From Burkholderia metallica (lineage in GTDB: Bacteria > Pseudomonadota > Gammaproteobacteria > Burkholderiales > Burkholderiaceae), in assembly GCF_902832845.1 (NCBI RefSeq), contig NZ_CADFDB010000003.1:62001-126000 (forward strand): a stretch of DNA of 64,000 nucleotides, written 5' to 3'. Shown one piece after another: positions 1 to 7,788 of this stretch. The translations under genes and the position numbers were made by a program. Under the pieces are notes generated by a model. The model was not told the origin of the DNA. It ran no database searches and saw only the letters and a program-made list of their open reading frames with translations. The number at the start of each line of letters is the position of its first letter. The first letter of the stretch is position 1.

Positions 1-1059
1 GAGCCACACGACGTCGCCGCGCGCGACGAGCGCCGCATGCGACGCCTGCTCGCCGGGCGCGGCGGGATTCGCGCCGAATGCCCACGGCGTGCCGCGCGGC
101 TCGCCGTCGGCGCCGATGCGTGAATAGAACACGTCGGCCCGGCCGTCGACCACGCCGAACCACGCGAGATGGCGCGTGCCGTCCGGCGTGATCGCCAACG
201 CCGGCCCGTGCTCGGGGCACGCGTCGACATGCCAGTTCGAGAACGTCGCACGCACCGGCACGACCGGCTCCGACGCCGCGACGGGCAGCACGGCGAGCGC
301 ATGGTCACGGATCTGCCCCGGAAACACGTTGCGCCACGCGGCCTCGATGCGGCCGGCCGGATCGATCGCCATCACGATGCGGCAGCATTCGCACGTGTGG
401 TCGGTCACCTTGCGTTCGGCTTCGAACGATGCGCCGCCGTCGCGCGATACCGCGTAGTAGACCGCCGCGCCCTCGTACGCGTGCCCCGCCGCTTTCGCCG
501 CCGCGAGATCGCGCTTGTCGATCCACGCGATCGCGATGTTGCCGGCCGAATCGACGGTCATCATGTCGAAGCGGTGCGTGATCGCCTGCCGGTCGCGATG
601 CACGGTCACCGGCACGCTCCACGTCGCGCCGCCGTCGAGCGACCGCGTAAAGCGCACCATGCCCGTGTACGGCGCGTCGAGCGGCATCGACCACGACACG
701 TACACTGCGCGCCCGTCCGGGCTCGTCGCGATCTTCGGGCGATTCTCGGCGCTCGTGTAGATCGGCTCCGGCATCGCGTTGACCGTGACGGGCGCGGACA
801 GCGTACGGCCCGCGTCGTCCGAATGCGCGACGACGACGTGCGCGCCTTCGACCCACGCGACCCACAGCCGGTGATGCACGTCGAACGTCGCCCCAGTCGC
901 GAGCGGCTGCTTCTGCTGCGCGGGCGCGGCCTGCATGCTCATGTGCGCGGCGTGCGAGTCGGCTGCCTTCGGCACATCGTGCGCATCGTGCGCACCGGCC
1001 GGCGACAGCAATGCGAGCCACAGCGCGCCGCCCGCCGCGAGCGATCTCACAGCGACCAT
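1..1059 (-). CDS. BNR-repeat sialidase-like secreted protein (3' part outside window)
   Basis: About 353 residues are visible and the gene runs off the left edge. The protein starts with a signal peptide (roughly residues 1-22) followed by a His/Met-rich stretch (HDAHD, SHAAHMSM). Several Asp-box motifs of the beta-propeller sialidase (BNR) type are visible: SDDAGRTL, SLDGGATW and SRDGGASF. A C-x-C-C motif (HTCECCRI) lies between them. The start ATG overlaps the end of the TonB receptor gene by 13 bp, so the two are co-transcribed and probably translationally coupled. The His/Met-rich head and Cys motif fit metal binding better than sugar hydrolysis, and no sialidase active site can be claimed. 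The metal-handling role is inferred from context. Confidence 0.75.
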   Translation of the reverse strand, partial: MVAVRSLAAGGALWLALLSPAGAHDAHDVPKAADSHAAHMSMQAAPAQQKQPLATGATFDVHHRLWVAWVEGAHVVVAHSDDAGRTLSAPVTVNAMPEPIYTSAENRPKIATSPDGRAVYVSWSMPLDAPYTGMVRFTRSLDGGATWSVPVTVHRDRQAITHRFDMMTVDSAGNIAIAWIDKRDLAAAKAAGHAYEGAAVYYAVSRDGGASFEAERKVTDHTCECCRIVMAIDPAGRIEAAWRNVFPGQIRDHALAVLPVAASEPVVPVRATFSNWHVDACPEHGPALAITPDGTRHLAWFGVVDGRADVFYSRIGADGEPRGTPWAFGANPAAPGEQASHAALVARGDVVWL

Positions 1060-3407
1060 TTCAGTTCTCCATAGAAAGTCCGGCCCGGATACGGGTGGAA
1101 CACGTAGTAACGGCGGTCCGTCAGGTTGTCGATGCCGACCGATGCGCTCCAGTGACGGTCGAGGCGGTAGCGCGCCTTCAGGTCGACGACCGTAAACGAA
1201 CTCGTGCCGCCGTAGACGTCCGGATTCACGTCACTGTTGTCGAGCGTATTGAACTGGCGGCTCGAATAGCGCACGCCGACGCTCGCGAGCCAGTGCTCGT
1301 CGAAGCGATACGACGCGAGCAGGTTCGCACGCATGCGCGGAATACGCGGAAAGCGCGAGCCGACATACGCGGGATTCGCGGCATCGGCGAGGATCTGCGC
1401 GTTGCTCGCCGACACGTTCGCGTCGAGACCGAGCCCGCGCAGCCCGACGTTCTCGCCGCTGAACGCGAGCTCGACGCCGCGCACGCGCACGCGATCGACG
1501 TTCGACACGTTAGTCACCGTCGTCGCACCCGACACCGTCGTCTGGCTGTAGATCGAATCGCGCAGGTCGCTCTGGAACACGCTGGCGCGCACGACGCCGA
1601 CGCCCACGTCGCGTTCGGCCGTGAAATCCCAATCGATCGCCTTTTCCGGTCGCAGGTTCGGGTTGTTGTTGACGATCGCGTTGTTCGAGATCGTGCCCTG
1701 GAACAGTTCACCGACCGTCGGGAAACGCGTGCCGGTCGCGAACGACAGCCGGAAGCGCCACACATCGGTCGCATCCCACTGCAGCGCGACTTTCGGCGAC
1801 AGCGCATTCGCGCTTCGGTCCGCGTAGCCGAGCGTGCCGCCCGCATTGCCGAGCGCGCCGCCGTATGCATCCCAGCGCTCGTAACGCAGCCCGAGCGTCG
1901 CGAGCCAGCCCGGCGCAAAGCGCCACGCGTCCTGCCCGAACAGCGCCTGCGTGCGCGTGTCGCCGCGATAGACGCTCGACAGCGACGTAGTCGGCCCGGC
2001 CAGCCAGTCGGCCGTGTTGTACGTGACGTTGCGCAGGAAGTAGTTATCGTAGTGATAGCCGAACGTGAACGTATGGCCCTTCACTTCCGGCGCCTCGGCC
2101 TTCAGGTCGAGCGTGCGCCAGCCGGTGCCGTCGCCCTGGAACAGCGTGCCCGCGCCGCCCTGCACGGTGGACGCCGAGCGCAGCACGTCGCGCGACACGT
2201 CGTACGCGGACACGACGCCCGACAGCCGCCAGCCGGAATCGAGCCGGCCGTTCAGGCCGAGCGCGTACAGCCAGTTTTCCTGGTCGCCCTGCTGCGGCGC
2301 GAACGCGTTCGGCGCGACGGTCATGTTCCGGCCGCCGATCGACACGTTGCCGCCGTAGACCGGATTGCCGGCCGCATCGCGCAGGAAGGTTTCGCCGTGC
2401 TGCCGGTAATGGTTCTCCCAATGCCCGAGCGTGAGCGTCGCATCGACGTGGTCGGTGAACGCATAGCCCATTCGGACCGTCTCGTTGAGCTGCTCGGTCC
2501 GCTCGATCGTCTGCGCGCCGACGATCGTGCGCGGCTTGCCGTTCGGTCCGATGTCGGTCGCGGCGCCCGTCACCGGCACCGGTGCGCCGAGCTTCGGGTT
2601 GTACGCGGAATTGGGGCTCGCATACTGCATCGGCTGGCCGTCGTTCTCCAGCCGGTCGAGCGACAGCGCGAACCAGAACTTGCCGACGCGGTTCGCGATC
2701 CGCGCGGTCTGGTGATTGCCGCCGAAGCTGTCCGCGACTCCGTAGCCGTCGTGGTAGCGCTGCGTGAAGAACTGCGTCGACAGCGACGCTTCGAGCTTGT
2801 CCGGGCGGCGTGTCGTGAGCAGCACGGTCGAGCCGATCGAGTTGCCCGGATACAGCGCGGAAAAGGGGCCATAGAGCACGTCGACGCGCGCGATATCGTC
2901 GGGCGGAATCAGCGACCAGCGCGGCGGGTAGGCGTAGCTCGAGCCGAGCAGGTTCGACAGCAGCACGCCGTCGGCATAGACGAGCCCGCGCGCACTCTGC
3001 AGCTCGTTGAAGTCGCGGCCGGCGAACACGCTGTTGCGATCGCCGATGTAGCGCTTGCGGACCATCAGGTTCGGCGCGTACTTCAGCGCGTCCTCGGTGG
3101 TGACGTTGGTGTGCGATTCGATCTGCTCGCGCGTGATCGACGTGACGACGGCCGGCGTATCCGGATCGACCGGTTGCCGCTGCGCGCTCACGCTGACGGC
3201 GGTCAGCGTATCGCCGGGCCGCGCCGGCTGCGCGGTTGCGGGCACGGCGGCATCGGCGGGACGCTCGACACTCCCGCGCGCGGCCGCGTCGTTTGGCGAG
3301 GCCGCGTCGTTCGGCGACGCGGCGTGGGCGGCAGGCCATGCGAAAGTGGCCGCGCATGCGAGTGCAAGCCGGCGGCGCGACGGCCGCGCGGCGAAGGAAG
3401 AAGACAT
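1047..3407 (-). CDS. TonB-dependent outer-membrane receptor, putatively copper/metal
   Basis: 786 residues. Signal peptide at about 1-28 ending in AAHA, a TonB-box-like TLTAVSVSA near residue 60, a plug domain with typical phrases (EDALKYAPN, GRDFNELQSARG, DVLYGPFSALYPGNSIGS), then a 22-strand-type barrel ending in WSL. I chose the ATG at 3407 because AGGA lies 8 nt upstream and a signal peptide follows directly. The open frame extends 42 codons further up but that part is Arg-rich and unlikely to be translated. It sits between a DUF2946 gene and a BNR-repeat gene. DUF2946 proteins are commonly found beside TonB-dependent copper receptors, so copper is the best substrate guess, but an iron chelate or another metal is possible. 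Confidence 0.88.
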   Translation of the reverse strand: MSSSFAARPSRRRLALACAATFAWPAAHAASPNDAASPNDAAARGSVERPADAAVPATAQPARPGDTLTAVSVSAQRQPVDPDTPAVVTSITREQIESHTNVTTEDALKYAPNLMVRKRYIGDRNSVFAGRDFNELQSARGLVYADGVLLSNLLGSSYAYPPRWSLIPPDDIARVDVLYGPFSALYPGNSIGSTVLLTTRRPDKLEASLSTQFFTQRYHDGYGVADSFGGNHQTARIANRVGKFWFALSLDRLENDGQPMQYASPNSAYNPKLGAPVPVTGAATDIGPNGKPRTIVGAQTIERTEQLNETVRMGYAFTDHVDATLTLGHWENHYRQHGETFLRDAAGNPVYGGNVSIGGRNMTVAPNAFAPQQGDQENWLYALGLNGRLDSGWRLSGVVSAYDVSRDVLRSASTVQGGAGTLFQGDGTGWRTLDLKAEAPEVKGHTFTFGYHYDNYFLRNVTYNTADWLAGPTTSLSSVYRGDTRTQALFGQDAWRFAPGWLATLGLRYERWDAYGGALGNAGGTLGYADRSANALSPKVALQWDATDVWRFRLSFATGTRFPTVGELFQGTISNNAIVNNNPNLRPEKAIDWDFTAERDVGVGVVRASVFQSDLRDSIYSQTTVSGATTVTNVSNVDRVRVRGVELAFSGENVGLRGLGLDANVSASNAQILADAANPAYVGSRFPRIPRMRANLLASYRFDEHWLASVGVRYSSRQFNTLDNSDVNPDVYGGTSSFTVVDLKARYRLDRHWSASVGIDNLTDRRYYVFHPYPGRTFYGELKWSL

Positions 3408-3533
3408 GAAGGCATTCCTGAAAACGAATTCGGACGCCGCCCGCGGGCGCGCGCGGCGCGCACGAACGGCGCGGCACGCGGGACCAGGCCGCAGGCGGCA
3501 CGCGCGCCTTCGGGGGCGCGCGGACGACATCAA

Positions 3534-3926
3534 TCAGATCGAAGCGTTTTCAGGCGGTGCGCGCGGCTGCGCGAGACGGATGCCCTTGCGGGGGTAATCG
3601 GGCACGACAGGGACGGCCGCACGATAGGCGAACGTCCGGACGAAGCCCGGCAAAGCGGGCAGGCTCGCGGGGAGCGCCACGTTCGCCGCGAAGCCGGGGC
3701 AGTACACGCAGTGCGGCACGCCGGCATGGTCGAACGACGACGTATCGTGATCGCCGGCCGCCGCCTGCGCGAGCACCACCTGGCGGGCGCCCGCTGCACT
3801 GCACAACTCGAGCGTGAGCGCGCCGGAGCCGCTCGATGCGAGACGCGCATAGCCGATGACGGGCGACAGTACGTTCAGTACCAGCGCCAGCCATACGAGG
3901 CCGATCCATCGCGTCGTTCGTTTCAT
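3534..3926 (-). CDS. DUF2946 family small membrane/exported protein
   Basis: 130 residues. One hydrophobic N-terminal segment (about 7-25) acts as membrane anchor or signal sequence. It is followed by a periplasmic part with the family hallmark HCVYC (Cys73, Cys76) and a second hydrophobic patch around 80-100. The CxxC next to a His suggests metal or redox chemistry. The gene is first of a three-gene minus-strand run, with a 126-nt gap to the TonB receptor. DUF2946 has no established biochemical function. Its repeated association with copper receptors and copper chaperone genes is the basis for inferring copper handling. Confidence 0.8.
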   Translation of the reverse strand: MKRTTRWIGLVWLALVLNVLSPVIGYARLASSGSGALTLELCSAAGARQVVLAQAAAGDHDTSSFDHAGVPHCVYCPGFAANVALPASLPALPGFVRTFAYRAAVPVVPDYPRKGIRLAQPRAPPENASI

Positions 3927-3970
3927 CGCAGCCCAGGAAAAAGTGCGCGCAAGTATAACAAGCGGCCGGA

Positions 3971-3999
3971 TTGTTGCCGATTCCGCACAACGCTATAGT
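3971..3999 (+). promoter_or_regulatory. Candidate sigma-70 promoter for the 48-aa gene
   Basis: TTGTTG (3971-3976), 17-nt spacer, TATAGT (3994-3999). It points away from the DUF2946 gene towards the small ORF at 4125 and would give a leader of about 115 nt. Sequence match only. Confidence 0.4.
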
Positions 4000-4124
4000 C
4001 GGCATCGCAGCGCGCGTCGGAACGCATGTGCCGTTAATACAACAGAGACAAAATCTAACGATTCGCCACTGGCAAAAATCCAAGCGCGAGGTTGATAATC
4101 ATCGAACCTGCTGGAGAAATGACC

Positions 4125-4271
4125 ATGGACGAAAGACCCACTCGCATGCCACCGCCCGAGCAAGTGATGAGCCCGGATCCGGAACCCGTCGGCGTTGAAT
4201 TCCTCGCCGAATTGCCCGACCACGTGCGGGCATTCTTCGACGAGCAGCACAAGCTGTACTCGCCGAAGTGA
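4125..4271 (+). CDS. Small hypothetical protein, 48 aa
   Basis: Not recognised. It encodes 48 residues rich in Pro, Glu and Asp (MDERPTRMPPPEQ, then a hydrophobic-acidic helix EFLAELPDHVRAFFDEQ, ending KLYSPK). GGAG at 4113-4116 lies 8 nt before the ATG at 4125; an in-frame ATG at 4119 sits too close to that site. A candidate promoter lies upstream at 3971-3999. An imperfect inverted repeat (GGTTGAT...ATCGAACC, 4089-4107) lies just before the ribosome site. The good ribosome site and normal codon use support a real gene. No membrane segment or signal peptide is seen, so it is probably a cytoplasmic regulator-sized protein. Confidence 0.55.
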   Translation: MDERPTRMPPPEQVMSPDPEPVGVEFLAELPDHVRAFFDEQHKLYSPK

Positions 4272-4494
4272 ACGCCTGTTCGGTTCTGTAACCGCCACGT
4301 GTCGATCATCGCTATCGTGCGGTTCATCACTGCGCATCGCGCGCAATTCGCGTCGCACCCGGGCCGCAACAGCCTGACGGTGCCGGATCAGCTCGCCTGC
4401 TGATTCTCTGGTCGCTGCGCTACGCCGCGCGACTGTCTTCGTCTATCCTTCTCGTTTTCCACATCCGGCCCGCCCGGGTCTTCCGATCGTTCCG

Positions 4495-5088
4495 ATGAAG
4501 CAAGCCATTCGTGCCAGCGTCGCTGTCGCCGTGCTCGGCGTCGTCCTCTTTTCGTCGCCGCGTGTCGCCGTTGCGGACGGTGACGACACCGCCCTCACCA
4601 ACCTCGTCGCGCTCGCATCGCAGCGCCTCGCGCTCGCCGAACCGGTCGCGCGATGGAAATGGGCAAACCACAAGGCCATCGAGGACCAGCCGCGCGAAGC
4701 GGCGCTGCTCGCATCGGTCGGGAAGCGCGCCGCGCAGGCGGGGGTCGACCCAGCGTTCGCGCGGACGTTCTTCGAGGATCAGATCAGCGCGAGCAAGGAT
4801 GTGCAGAACGCGCTGTTCGCGACGTGGCGCGCGACGCGGCCGCCGGAAGGCACGCCGCCCGACCTCGCGACCGGCACGCGCCCGGCGCTCGACCGGCTGA
4901 CGCAGAAAATGCTCGCGGGGCTCGCGCAGGTTGGCCCGCTGCGCGATGCGCCCGACTGCCAGGCGCGGCTCGCGCGCAGCATCGCGAACTGGAAGACGCT
5001 CACGCGCTACGACGCCACGCAGACGCGAGCGCTCGACACCGCGCTGTCGCACGTCTGCTCGGCCGGCGGCGCGAGCGCGATCGGCTGA
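4495..5088 (+). CDS. Secreted chorismate mutase (AroQ gamma class)
   Basis: 197 residues with a clear signal peptide (1-28, ending AVAD). The mature part is all-helical and resembles the secreted chorismate mutase of Mycobacterium tuberculosis along its length, including RLALAEPVARWKW, IEDQPREAALL and FFEDQISASK. Arg44, Lys55, Glu63, Asp64 and Arg67 sit where the active-site residues of this class lie. Two Cys in the C-terminal half can form the disulfide of the periplasmic class. It converts chorismate to prephenate, outside the cytoplasm. It stands alone with no aromatic pathway genes nearby. The role of exported chorismate mutases is unsettled; virulence has been proposed for other species. 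Confidence 0.88.
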   Translation: MKQAIRASVAVAVLGVVLFSSPRVAVADGDDTALTNLVALASQRLALAEPVARWKWANHKAIEDQPREAALLASVGKRAAQAGVDPAFARTFFEDQISASKDVQNALFATWRATRPPEGTPPDLATGTRPALDRLTQKMLAGLAQVGPLRDAPDCQARLARSIANWKTLTRYDATQTRALDTALSHVCSAGGASAIG

Positions 5089-5137
5089 CGCCGCGAGCGG
5101 ATCGCACGACATTCGGCGCACGGCGCGCTTCGCTGGC

Positions 5138-6277
5138 TTAACCCGCTTGCGCCGCAGGCGCGAGCACCGCAAGCGGAATCAGTTGCAGACCGCGTGCGAG
5201 ATGCGTCTGCAGCAGGCGGTGCGTGTAGGGTTCGAATGCGCCGTCCGCCCCGTCGGCCGCCAGGTGCGCGGCTGCTTCGAGCGATTCCGCCGCGCCGAGA
5301 TAGCACCAGCCATCGATCACATGAAACAGGCGGCGCTCGCCGCTCGCCTCGAACGCAACGGCCCCTTCGAACGGCCAGGGCGCCCCGCCGGCACGGGCGG
5401 CATCGGCCGCAGGGCGACGGTTGTAAGACGGACGCAACGTGGCGATCCACTGCGCTTCGGCGAGCATCGCCCCCAGCTCGTTTCCGGTCTCGCGCCATTC
5501 GACACGCCGCACCTGCTGCGCGAGCCGCATTTCCTTCGACGACCGGCGCTCGCCCGTCAGTAGCGCCCGCAGCCGCTGCCGCACGCGTACGCTGCGGCCG
5601 ACATACAGCGGTGCGTCACCTTCCCCGAACAACGCATACGCCCCGCATCCGGCCGGCGCGGTGTCGAGCCACGCTTCGGTCAGGTCGCCGCCCAGACGGA
5701 AGTGGCGCGTCGTGCGCGCGATCTGGTCGCGCAGCCGGTCGAGCGGCACGATGTCGTGCAACTGGCGCCAGAACTGCCACAGCAGGTCGGCATCCGCCAG
5801 CGCCCGGTGCCGCGCAGCCGGCACGAGCCCGTGGCGTTCGATCAACGCGTCGAGCCCGTGCCGTGCTTCGCGCGGAAACAGCGCACGCGACAACCGTACC
5901 GTACAGAGCACGTCGGGATTGAACGCGAAACCGGCGCGCTCGAACTCGGCCCGCAGGAAGCCGCGGTCGAAGCTCGCGTTGTGCGCAACGAAAAGCTTGC
6001 CGTCGAGTCGCTCGAACAATGCCGGCGCCAGCGACGCAAACGACGGCGCGTCGCGCACCATGTCGTCCGAAATACCCGTCAGTTGCTGGATGAACGGCGG
6101 AATCGACTGGCCCGGATTGACGAGCGTCGTCCACGTCGATACGCCGAGCGGGCCGATTTCGACCACGCCGATTTCAGTGATGCGGTGTTCGGCGGGCGAG
6201 CCGCCGGTGGTTTCGAGGTCGACGAAAACGAGCGGCTGTTCGCGGGCGGGATCGGGCGGACGAGGGAAATCGGACAT
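5138..6277 (-). CDS. DnaQ-like 3'-5' exonuclease fused to GIY-YIG nuclease domain
   Basis: 379 residues. The N-terminal half (about 15-180) is a DEDDh exonuclease: Asp20 and Glu22 in FVDLETTGG, Asp104 in HNASFDRGF, His157 and Asp162 near the domain end. The second half (about 208-290) is a UvrC/Cho-type GIY-YIG domain (GAYALF...YVGRSVRVRQR, with Glu near 274 and the closing SYNRR). The last 90 residues carry no motif I recognise. The combination of proofreading-like exonuclease and Cho-like incision module suggests DNA repair; this architecture is known in beta-proteobacteria. ATG at 6277. It is the only gene between the cspA terminator and the chorismate mutase gene. Confidence 0.88.
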   Translation of the reverse strand: MSDFPRPPDPAREQPLVFVDLETTGGSPAEHRITEIGVVEIGPLGVSTWTTLVNPGQSIPPFIQQLTGISDDMVRDAPSFASLAPALFERLDGKLFVAHNASFDRGFLRAEFERAGFAFNPDVLCTVRLSRALFPREARHGLDALIERHGLVPAARHRALADADLLWQFWRQLHDIVPLDRLRDQIARTTRHFRLGGDLTEAWLDTAPAGCGAYALFGEGDAPLYVGRSVRVRQRLRALLTGERRSSKEMRLAQQVRRVEWRETGNELGAMLAEAQWIATLRPSYNRRPAADAARAGGAPWPFEGAVAFEASGERRLFHVIDGWCYLGAAESLEAAAHLAADGADGAFEPYTHRLLQTHLARGLQLIPLAVLAPAAQAG

Positions 6278-6367
6278 GAAAAGACTGGGAAACGATGCTT
6301 CCGTGAGTATGCACCGGCCAGCCCGTTCGCGGCCAGCCCGAGCCGGAATGCTCCGTCCCCGGAAAAC

Positions 6368-6391
6368 AAAAAGCCCCCGCGATGCGGGGGC
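6368..6391 (-). terminator. Intrinsic terminator of cspA
   Basis: On the minus strand GCCCCCGC, a 3-nt loop and GCGGGGGC are followed by TTTTT. It lies 28 nt after the cspA stop codon and 90 nt before the exonuclease start. Confidence 0.85.
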
Positions 6392-6418
6392 CGGACGTGA
6401 TCGGCAATGCGTGGCGCG

Positions 6419-6622
6419 TCAGACCGCCTGGATATTCGCTGCCTGCTTGCCTTTCGGCCCGACTTTGACTTCGAACGAAACGCGCTGGTTTTCCTTCAGC
6501 GTCTTGAAGCCGTCCATCCGGATTTCGGAAAAGTGCGCAAACAAATCTTCACCGCCATTGTCCGACGTAATAAAGCCAAAACCTTTAGCATCGTTAAACC
6601 ATTTCACGATACCGGTATCCAT
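6419..6622 (-). CDS. cspA: Cold-shock protein, CspA family
   Basis: 67 residues, the usual length of a single cold-shock domain. RNP1 (KGFGFI, 13-18) and RNP2 (DLFAHF, 26-31) are intact, along with the Trp8/Phe9 start of the domain. The protein binds single-stranded RNA and DNA and acts as an RNA chaperone. The start is the ATG at 6622. The upstream in-frame GTG at 6637 belongs to the ribosome-binding stretch GTGGGGAA. Transcription starts from a strong promoter at 6746-6775, giving a leader of about 117 nt with a terminator-like hairpin. Single-gene unit with its own terminator. CspA-family paralogues are common, so the cold-inducibility of this copy is uncertain. Confidence 0.93.
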   Translation of the reverse strand: MDTGIVKWFNDAKGFGFITSDNGGEDLFAHFSEIRMDGFKTLKENQRVSFEVKVGPKGKQAANIQAV

Positions 6623-6648
6623 GTCTTCGTTCCCCACTCGATTAGATC

Positions 6649-6668
6649 AAAAAAGCTATTTTTATAGC
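6649..6668 (-). promoter_or_regulatory. Terminator-like hairpin in cspA leader
   Basis: Minus-strand GCTAT, a 4-A loop and ATAGC followed by six T (forward A run at 6649-6654), 27 nt before the cspA start codon. The stem is short and A/T-rich, so it would be stable mainly at low temperature. It could attenuate transcription or act as a temperature-sensitive element. Inference from sequence only. Confidence 0.35.
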
Positions 6669-6745
6669 CGTTTCCCGAAATCCCGAAACATTGCGCCAGC
6701 GCTAGCACCCGCACCCAGCACGCCGCCCGAGGACGGAGTGCTGAC

Positions 6746-6775
6746 TTTATAAATTGGACAATCGGGGTGCGTCAA
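6746..6775 (-). promoter_or_regulatory. cspA promoter
   Basis: Minus strand: TTGACG (-35, forward 6770-6775), 18-nt spacer, TATAAA (-10, forward 6746-6751). Predicted start near 6739. The surrounding 6780-6900 is markedly A/T-rich compared with the rest of the window. Confidence 0.65.
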
Positions 6776-7023
6776 GAAAATTTTTGACGATCGTTTTATC
6801 AAAAAAGCGCTAATACCATTGGAATCGGTACACCATCGCCGGTGATTAATTGGCTCGCATCAAAAACCTGTCAATATTACCGGGGTCGAAGTATCGATAA
6901 TGTCGGATGTGAAATTCCTACCGGGGACAAATCGATTCGGTAAATTCCTCGGGGTTTTTTCCGGTTGCGGAAATGCAGGGACATTGCGATGCTGACTCAA
7001 CGCCTGAAGGAAGGAGAAGGGTC

Positions 7024-7287
7024 ATGTGGCTGGACGGAATCAAGCGCTTCGCGAGCCGGCTCGGACGCGTACGCCGCAAGTCCCGCGGACTGGCCGAGTC
7101 TGCGCGCGAAGCGCCGTGCGACACCGAATTCGATACGACGTGGCACGGCGATCACTGGCAGAACCTGCTGGCCTCGCCGCTCGATGCCCGTCATTACGTG
7201 ATGGAAGACTGGACCTACACGCCACCGCCCAGCGAAGCCAGCGACGCCGCGCCGGCGGCCAAGCGCAAGCGCCGCTCGTACACGTAA
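7024..7287 (+). CDS. Hypothetical protein, 87 aa
   Basis: Not recognised. The N-terminal 27 residues are strongly basic (WLDGIKRFASRLGRVRRKSR). The middle is acidic and aromatic (DTTWHGDHWQNLL, YVMEDWTYTPPP) and the end is basic (KRKRRSYT). No signal peptide or membrane segment. AAGGAGAAGGG ends 3 nt before the ATG at 7024, a strong ribosome site, which is why I chose it over the ATG at 6973. The A/T-rich 6780-6980 presumably holds its promoter. The candidate small RNA at 7307-7390 converges on it from the other strand, 20 nt past its stop. Confidence 0.65.
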   Translation: MWLDGIKRFASRLGRVRRKSRGLAESAREAPCDTEFDTTWHGDHWQNLLASPLDARHYVMEDWTYTPPPSEASDAAPAAKRKRRSYT

Positions 7288-7306
7288 TCGCACGGGTGGC
7301 CGGGGC

Positions 7307-7390
7307 AAAAAAAAGCGCGACTGGGAAGTCGCGCCGACAAAGGTTTGGAGATCTTTTCCGTCAACGAAAAAGTCTGCTTCGGAAAGCAGA
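7307..7390 (-). ncRNA. Candidate small RNA, three hairpins with intrinsic terminator
   Basis: On the minus strand three hairpins follow one another. Hairpin 1 (7390-7373) is TCTGCTT/AAGCAGA with a 4-nt loop. Hairpin 2 (7372-7353) is CTTTTTCG/CGGAAAAG with loop TTGA. Hairpin 3 (7334-7315) is GCGCGACT/AGTCGCGC with a 4-nt loop, followed by eight T (7314-7307). The -10 box TATACT is 6 nt before hairpin 1, so the predicted RNA starts at the first base of hairpin 1 and is about 84 nt. The linker between hairpins 2 and 3 (7352-7335) is unpaired and contains TCTCCAAAC, the exact complement of the porin ribosome site at 7773-7781. No coding frame of merit lies in it. Confidence 0.7.
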
Positions 7391-7396
7391 GATCGC

Positions 7397-7402
7397 AGTA
7401 TA
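7397..7402 (-). promoter_or_regulatory. -10 box of candidate small RNA
   Basis: Minus-strand TATACT at 7402-7397, one mismatch to consensus, 6 nt upstream of the predicted 5' end. No convincing -35 box is seen at 16-18 nt spacing (ATAATG or TAATGA), so an activator or a different sigma factor is possible. Confidence 0.5.
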
Positions 7403-7788
7403 GCGAGAGAACAACCTTTCATTATCCATGCTCCACACAAACCTCTATTGCCGATGTGTCAATAATCGCGCTATGCCCTCCCCCGCCTTTTGCTGACCAC
7501 GTGTCGCGATCGCGCAACGCCCGTTCCGTAGTCCTGAACGCTATTTTCTTTCGCTGCACCGCCGCAAACCCTTGATGGACAACCGTTTTCGCCATTTCGG
7601 CCATCTTTGCGGATTCCGAAATGTATTATTGCTTAAAGCGCAAGCTTCCCCCGCTCCACGCACTCCGTACACTGCAGATGGCTTTTGACAAGCGCACCGC
7701 TGCGCTGCGGGACCGGCCATGGCGTCAAGTAAAACGAGGCCAGTCCGCAGCAGGTTCGATCGACATCATCCTGTTTGGAGACAGATCC
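7403..7788. other. Intergenic region upstream of the porin gene
   Basis: 386 nt between the small-RNA -10 box and the porin ATG, more A/T-rich than the coding sequence. It must contain the porin promoter and leader, but I could not assign a clear -35/-10 pair. Two short open frames here lack ribosome sites. The porin frame itself is open back to 7621 but that stretch does not look like protein. Confidence 0.4.

Noticed and set aside
1011-3998. 995-residue plus-strand frame opposite the TonB receptor
   Set aside because: Arg/His/Ala-rich translation without domains, exactly antisense to a well-supported receptor gene; a GC-codon shadow.
6997-7440. 147-residue minus-strand frame spanning the small RNA
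   Set aside because: It crosses the intrinsic terminator and -10 box of the candidate small RNA and is antisense to the 87-residue gene; no ribosome site.
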